DNA from: Apiosordaria backusii
Lineage: Eukaryota; Ascomycota; Sordariomycetes; Sordariales; Lasiosphaeriaceae
Assembly: GCA_030549205.1 (NCBI GenBank)
Contig: JAUKTV010000005.1
Coordinates: forward strand, 2,728,001 to 2,792,000
Direction of reading: 5' to 3'
DNA: 64,000 nucleotides
Positions within the stretch are counted from its first letter, which is position 1; each line of letters starts with the position of its first letter. Made by a program: the position numbers and the translations under genes. Under the pieces are notes generated by a model, which saw nothing but the letters and a program-made list of their open reading frames with translations, was not told where the DNA came from and ran no database searches. Positions 59,101 to 64,000 of this stretch are shown here, piece by piece.

Positions 59101-60255
59101 CACAGCTCGGAAAAATACCAGAGCGATGAAGAAGACAATCTGCTAACCTCCCGGCGCATATCCTCCCCAAAAAACCCGTTCAGCAGGTTACCTACCGAAG
59201 CCCCGTCACAGCGGTCATGTTCATCATACGCGTCACGGCGTGATTCCTATGGGTTTAGCGGCTCCGACATGTATGATGAGGAAGATGTCTCGGTCTACGA
59301 AGGGAAACCCTGTATGATTATACTCACCGGCCCAAACGACTCCGGCAAGAGCGTATACATGAAACAGGTTGCCCTCATTGTACACTTGGCTCACGTAGGG
59401 AGCTTTGTGCCTGCTGAGAGGGCTACGATTGGACTGACAGACCGGATATTGACAAGAATTCTAACGCGCGAGACGGTTCTCGACGATCAGAGCGCTTTCA
59501 TGATCGATATCAAGCAAGCAGCATTTGCAATGAATTTTGCTACCAGGAGGAGCTTGCTTGTGGTCGACGAATTCGGCAAGGGTACCACAGCCTCAAACGG
59601 CTCGGCCCTTCTTGCTGCGTATCTGGCTCACTTCCTGGAGTTTGGAAAGCCACTGCAGCCAAAGGTTCTTGCAGCAACACACTTCCATGAAGTGTTCAAC
59701 AATGGTCTGCTCGATGGCTATCAAGAAGACGACCTGTGCTTGGCGCATATGGATGTCCGTCTCGACTTGGAGGCAGATGCGATCGAGGACCAGATCACGT
59801 ACCTGCATCGCCTTCTGCCAGGACGGGGTCAATCGAGTTTGGGGATCAAGTGTGCTGAGATGAGGGGTATACCGGCTCACATTTTAAACAGGGCTGATGA
59901 TATCGTTGAGGTGTTGGAGGCCGGGGTCGACTTGGCTCAGGTGCCAGCAAAGCTCTCGGGCCAAGAACTGCAAAGACGAATCGAGGCCACATTTCTGACG
60001 AATTGGCTTCTCACGCTCCCTCGGGATTTGTTAGAGAGAGCCAAGAATGGGGATCCGTCTATTGATGTCAGGGGTATGTTGGAACAGGCGGTTCAGGATG
60101 CGAGGCACGCGGCGTTTGACGGCCTTGTGGAGTATGCTGAAGAGGGTGACGACGATTGGGGGGATTTTGGGACAGGCGATGAACGGGACGAGGAAGGTGA
60201 GGAAGAGGATGTGGAGATGCAAGATGTCGGAGTATCGTCGGATTTCGAATGGTAG
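56105..60255 (+). CDS. MSH5: MutS homologue MSH5, meiotic crossover factor
   Basis: Exons 56105-58126 and 58186-60255 give 1363 residues, much longer than yeast Msh5 (about 900). The intron joins EIISK to ICDKIDPRHFLF in phase. The first 300 residues are Ser/Arg-rich low complexity. The MutS core begins near residue 310 (VIMAINMDRECKVGCAYYSA). The lever and clamp regions follow, with QKVRQMLLRPSLNLDVIHQR as the usual RqWLLrPL-type landmark. The ATPase has Walker A GPNDSGKS (about residue 1055), VPAERATIGLTDRILTRI, Walker B LLVVDEFGKGT and ATHFHEVF. A 110-residue acidic, Ser-rich insert precedes Walker A. There is no mismatch-recognition domain I, as expected. Msh5 pairs with Msh4 to stabilise meiotic recombination intermediates. 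Confidence 0.93.
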
Positions 60256-60482
60256 TTTCTTCTGACCTTGATGCATGGAATTGCTGAGCATATTTGCTTG
60301 ATATTCATGATGTGTAGCGTATGTAAACCATCAACTCGCGTGTATTTGTACAGACTGGCATGTCTCAATGGGATAGAAAACATAATAGAAATAGCAAGGG
60401 AATTATGCCATGCTTATTTTGGTGTGAGCAATGAAACGCTATGTACATACAGTCCGCTGCAATGTGATATGGCGCTCTTCCT

Positions 60483-61818
60483 TCAACACGCCTCCTCCAC
60501 GACTCCTGTCTCCTTCTCCCTCTTTTTCTGCAACGCCGCCCTCGACCTCACCAGTTGTATCTCCCAAGCCACCTTTCCAACCTCGTCCTGCTTTTCTTTC
60601 ACAAAGCGCCGGATGACCTCTTGGCCGTAGAGCCCATCCTCATCTTTGAAATTCGGGCGGGAAATAGACTCGAATCCGGTTGAATCGCCATCCTCCATGA
60701 TGATCTTCTTTAAACCAGACACCAAACAACCCCTATAGTTCTTGTCCTCCATGTCCGCGGGTATGATCTCCTTGATTAATTTTCTCGTCGCCTCCACATT
60801 CTTCTGCAGGAGCCACTCCTTTAACCGAGCCTTATATTCTAGCTCAACGTCAAAGGCAGCAAAGGCATCCTCCCGAGCCTTGTCACGCATCTCCTGGACC
60901 GAGACGTCAGGCCTGGTGTACAGCCCTTGGGCTTGCAGGCTGGGGATGTACTCCTCTATCCACCTCCGGTAGACCGCACGCTGTCTCATCCTCTGCCTGT
61001 CATTGCTCTTGAGCTTTTTCGTGCCTTCCTCTCCTCCAACGAGACCAGCATCGTCGATATCATTGTCCTCTGAGGCAGGACGGATGAAGAAGTACCGGCA
61101 GGTGGTTACGTAGCTGTAGAGGTCCTCGACGGTGGGGAAGGGCCCGCCAGACTGGAAGGGCTCGAGGCTCAGGCCGAGAAAGCTGAGGATGGCGGTTGGG
61201 CTCTTGGTGAGCAGGACTTTGGCTTTCTTGCGGTCGAATTTCTCAACCTCTGGGATGCGAATCCAGAGGGCGCGTTCGTCGACTGTGAGGCCGAAGGGAC
61301 GGATGGTGGATCCGAGGAGGTTCCAGAGATCGCCGTGGCCGTGCTTGAAGAGATACTGTTAAGGTGTGAGTTAACCCGTGTATTGGGTATGTGAGAAAAT
61401 AAACGGACGGAGAACTCACCCAGTTCAGCTCTTCTACGTCCTTGCAGATACGGACGTCAACCTGAATGTGTTTCTGTCCGTCGGAGCCAGGCCAAGGAAT
61501 AGCCAGGTTTGTTGTGTTATGGACTGCTTTGGCGTGTACTGCGCCGAGGGCATCCCTGATCCTGGCGTGGAGTTCTGGCAGGGTAGAGGGCGCGGTATCT
61601 TCCTCAATATCTCGGGGTAACCGATGCCGCTCATTAGCAACGAGAATGTCGATGTCGCCGTGGTCGGTTTTGGCAGGGCCCTCGACGGGAGTGGCGACAG
61701 AGTCAAAAAGATCCCCGAGAGCGGCGTGACAGGATGCCTTTACCTGCTCGTAGACATCTGTGGGCATGCGGGGAGTAATGAGAGGATTCTCCAGGTCTGA
61801 GAAAGCTGAGCCGCCCAT
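60483..61818 (-). CDS. Hypothetical protein with nucleotidyltransferase-like fold
   Basis: Exons 61818-61420 and 61355-60483 give 423 residues. The intron (GTGAGT donor, TTAAC branch, ACAG acceptor) joins in phase. I do not recognise the family by name. Residues 46-60 (EGPAKTDHGDIDILV) carry a D-x-D pair (Asp55, Asp57) after a strand-turn. A third Asp (Asp121, HIQVDVRIC) lies on a later strand. This spacing is that of the metal-binding triad of the nucleotidyltransferase superfamily. The usual GS motif is less clear. The C-terminal half is helical and charged (DVSVQEMRDKAREDAFAAFD, RKLIKEIIPADMEDKNYRG). A nucleotide-transfer role is inference from the motif; the substrate is unknown. Confidence 0.72.
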
Positions 61819-62644
61819 GATGGTGAATAATTATGTGGGAAACAGCTGCAACTGAAAGATACGGGGTATCGGTCAAATACAAATGCGGTATTGGATAAGA
61901 CGCTCGAGATAGAGGAAATGAGCGGGCTTTGACGGCTGTCAGCCTCTCATTTCTGACTGATTTGATGAGTGGGCGTGAAAATTGAAGGGGCGACGAGGCC
62001 TACTACTGATGGTTGGATAGAGCAAAGCAGCAGAGGGTAAGCTGAAAAGCAACAGCAGGATGCAGGTGGGCGAGATAAGTATTTATAGCTAATAATTATA
62101 AGACTTGGGAGCAGGGGAAAGCGGGGCGGAGCAAAACAAAGCCGTTTTCACTTAGAGTAAATGAGCGAGAGCTTCATGTCATGCCGGTGATGTTGGTGAT
62201 GGTGAATCAGATCGGTCGACATGGGATGGTGAGTCACGTTTGAAATGGGAAGAGGTAAGAGATGACAGTTATTTAGACTCAGTATCGGGGTATCTGCAAA
62301 CTCATAGAGTTTCTTGTATTGAAGTAAATATACATATTGAATTGTTGGGCGGCGGACTAGCAATAATGAAGTATCATGAACACTGTCGTCGCAACTGGAG
62401 GGGATGAGAGGCGCAAGTTTGCGCCTACACTCAGGGGTGTCAGAGCATGTGGCCCGTGCTCTGTTGCTGAAAACAGGAAAGGTGGGTCCAAACTGCAATC
62501 ACCACTGAGCTGCCAAGGCCCCTGCAGCAACACATCCTCACTTGAGCATTCACTCACCCATACAAAAAACAGCCGCCCTCAACCAACACTATCAAACCTG
62601 TAACCAAATAACCCCAATACAATCGACAGATCTTCTACTTGATC
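61819..62644. promoter_or_regulatory. Bidirectional upstream region of the NTase-like gene and LSm6
   Basis: About 830 bases between divergent start codons. No gene or repeat is seen. The 130 bases before the LSm6 start are C/A-rich, like a leader. Confidence 0.45.
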
Positions 62645-63021
62645 ATGGAGAACGGCGCCTTAACCCAGGGAGAGGGCAAGGACCCATCAGGCTGGTTGAG
62701 CGAAATCATTGGACATCCTGTCACAGTCAAGCTCAACTCGGGCGTTGTTTACAAGGGTGGGTTCATGGGCAGCCGCCCAACCTTTGGAAAAGAAAACACC
62801 GTGCTGACACCTATTACAATAATAGGTGAACTGCAGTCTGTCGATGGATACATGAACATTGCTTTGGAAAAGACTGAGGAGTATGTCAACGGTGCCAAGC
62901 GAAGAAGCTATGGGGATGCCTTTGTCAGAGGCAACAACGGTATGTTGCGGCCGCCTCATCAGACATATGTTTTGGCCATGATGCTGACTTATTTACAGTA
63001 ATGTATATCTCTGCCGATTAG
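62645..63021 (+). CDS. LSM6: U6 snRNA-associated Sm-like protein LSm6
   Basis: Exons 62645-62756, 62826-62939 and 62999-63021 give 82 residues. The last exon is only 23 nt and encodes the final residues MYISAD. The Sm fold is complete: Sm1 motif GHPVTVKLNSGVVYKGELQS (split by intron 1), VDGYMNIALEKTEE, and Sm2 motif DAFVRGNNVMYIS (split by intron 2). LSm6 is shared by the nuclear LSm2-8 ring on U6 snRNA and the cytoplasmic LSm1-7 ring in mRNA decay. Both introns interrupt the Sm motifs, so unspliced frames look like a different, longer protein. Confidence 0.95.
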
Positions 63022-63132
63022 GAGACTTCCTTCTGGCTTTCATTTCATTCAGGGGCATGGGAATAGGGCATGATTATCATTGTGGAGGAGTTTTTCGGTT
63101 GGTATCTCCGAAAAGGTATTCAGAAATTGTAG

Positions 63133-64000
63133 CTACTTCTTGGTCCACACAAAGTAGGTAACGCCATGAAGAGCAATCTCCCCGCTTTCGTTCCTCTCGA
63201 CGTCAGGAGACTGAAGTGCCTCTTTGAACACCTTGACAGCAGCCTCTCTGTCTGGCCCTTCGAGTACCGCTACCTGGCTGAGGGTATTAATACGAGACCA
63301 CAGCGCCTCCCCCGTCAACCACACTGTCCATTTCACCGTCTTCTCGCTAAGCGGGAGTGTGAATAATTCCTGATTTTCGAATGCACCCCGCCATTGATCA
63401 TCGCGGAAACGAGGCTGGCCGTCCGAAGATATGGAATAAATCCTGTTTGTCTCGATTAGCTCTGCCATCGTTCCTTTGCCTCGTCTGCGTTGAGGAGAGC
63501 AAGGGTCATACCATGAATTTAGCTTCTCCTCCCACTCAGTCACGGCCTTCCAGGAACGGGGTTTATTATCTTTGTCGCCAGTGATGTTAGCTCACGGTGA
63601 TCATAAAAACATCATGAAACTCACAGTCTTCGATATTCCAGATAGCACCCAGCCCCGCGCCATTCTTTAGCACCCGATGAGCTTCCCTCAAAGTCTCTTC
63701 ATTTGCAAACCTATTGTTCCACCATCCCCATCACTTTGATTAGTCCCAGACAAGATTTCCAATCCACAGGCCTCTCAAAGTGCTGGAGAAAAACTCACCA
63801 ATGGAAACTCTGCGCGGCAATATACCCATCCGCCCACTCTTGCTCCTCCACCGGCAACTTTCCCGCGTGGCCATCTCTCACATCAACGCCTTTTAATCCC
63901 TTCCCTTTGAGCTGGGCTCTCATGTCCCCGTGAGGCTCCACAGCTATCACTTTGAACTCCTCGTCTCGGTTAGCAAGCAGCTCAGTGAACTTGCCCGTGC
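63133..64000 (-). CDS. SAM-dependent methyltransferase, 5' end beyond window edge
   Basis: Three exons are visible on the minus strand: 64000-63799 (partial), 63710-63625 and 63569-63133. Joining them gives a class I methyltransferase without its first residues. The visible part starts in the SAM-binding loop (TGKFTELL), followed by VIAVEPHGDMRAQL with the acidic residue after strand 2. GYIAAQSFHWFANEETLREA and VLKNGAGLGAIWNIEDYNK then match the type-11 methyltransferase motifs. The last 140 residues are family-variable and end HGVTYFVWTKK. The substrate is unknown. It converges with LSm6 and leaves only about 110 bases between stop codons. Confidence 0.87.

Noticed and set aside
1..64000. 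tRNA genes, rRNA, CRISPR arrays, secondary-metabolite cluster, intact transposon, RIP-like AT-rich blocks
   Set aside because: I scanned for B-box-like ggttcga motifs, repeat-spacer arrays, PKS/NRPS signatures, terminal inverted repeats and AT-rich decayed blocks and saw none convincing. A tRNA or structural-RNA covariance search would settle the RNA part.

Overview
The window is nuclear DNA of a filamentous ascomycete, most likely a Sordariomycete. The evidence is short introns (mostly 50-95 nt, GTNNGT donors, CTAAC/CTGAC branch sites), large compact exons on both strands, and gene types such as Zn2Cys6 factors, a Cch1 channel, an FMF-1/Ste11-type HMG protein and RSF1-like PHD proteins. Assignment below class is inference. 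There is no operon structure, CRISPR array, rRNA, recognisable tRNA or intact transposon. Nearly all genes are single-copy housekeeping or regulatory genes. I rebuilt exon structures by hand from splice signals and reading-frame phase.

Layout, left to right. A truncated unknown gene (minus) runs off the left edge. Next come a small transposase-like DNA-binding protein with a QQQTI minisatellite (2.0-3.0 kb), a Pho84-type MFS transporter (3.9-6.4 kb) and a Zn2Cys6 transcription factor (7.3-10.2 kb, minus). THO subunit THOC3/Tex3 (minus) and the Ypt6/Rab6 exchange factor subunit RIC1 (plus, with an apparent one-base frameshift) are divergent at 12.3-17.8 kb. They are followed by a GST with a large N-terminal extension (18.3-20.4 kb), casein kinase II beta (21.0-22.0 kb), a three-copy 30-bp repeat, a PAP2 lipid phosphatase (minus, 23.1-24.7 kb), mitochondrial ribosomal protein uL2m (minus, 26.2-27.4 kb) and B-type cyclin (plus, 28.5-30.1 kb).

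From 31.5 to 38.6 kb lies a sparser stretch with three unrecognised minus-strand proteins. Then come the 2150-residue Cch1 calcium channel (minus, 38.6-45.2 kb), an RSF1/CECR2-like PHD chromatin protein (plus, 46.6-49.2 kb) and a 3.2-kb gene-free interval. This interval precedes an HMG-box regulator (52.5-54.3 kb), EMC5 (55.1-55.6 kb) and the meiotic MutS homologue MSH5 (56.1-60.3 kb). A nucleotidyltransferase-fold unknown (minus), LSm6 (plus) and a truncated SAM methyltransferase (minus, off the right edge) finish the window.

The genes do not form one pathway. They cover mRNA export and decay, Golgi trafficking, kinase and cyclin control, Ca2+ entry, ER membrane-protein insertion, chromatin and meiosis. 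I found no evidence of a new multigene system. The items most worth a second look are the domesticated transposase DNA-binding protein, the RIC1 frame break, the GST fusion, the acidic-residue changes in the Pho84-like transporter, and the unknown proteins at 31.5-36.6 kb and 60.5-61.8 kb.
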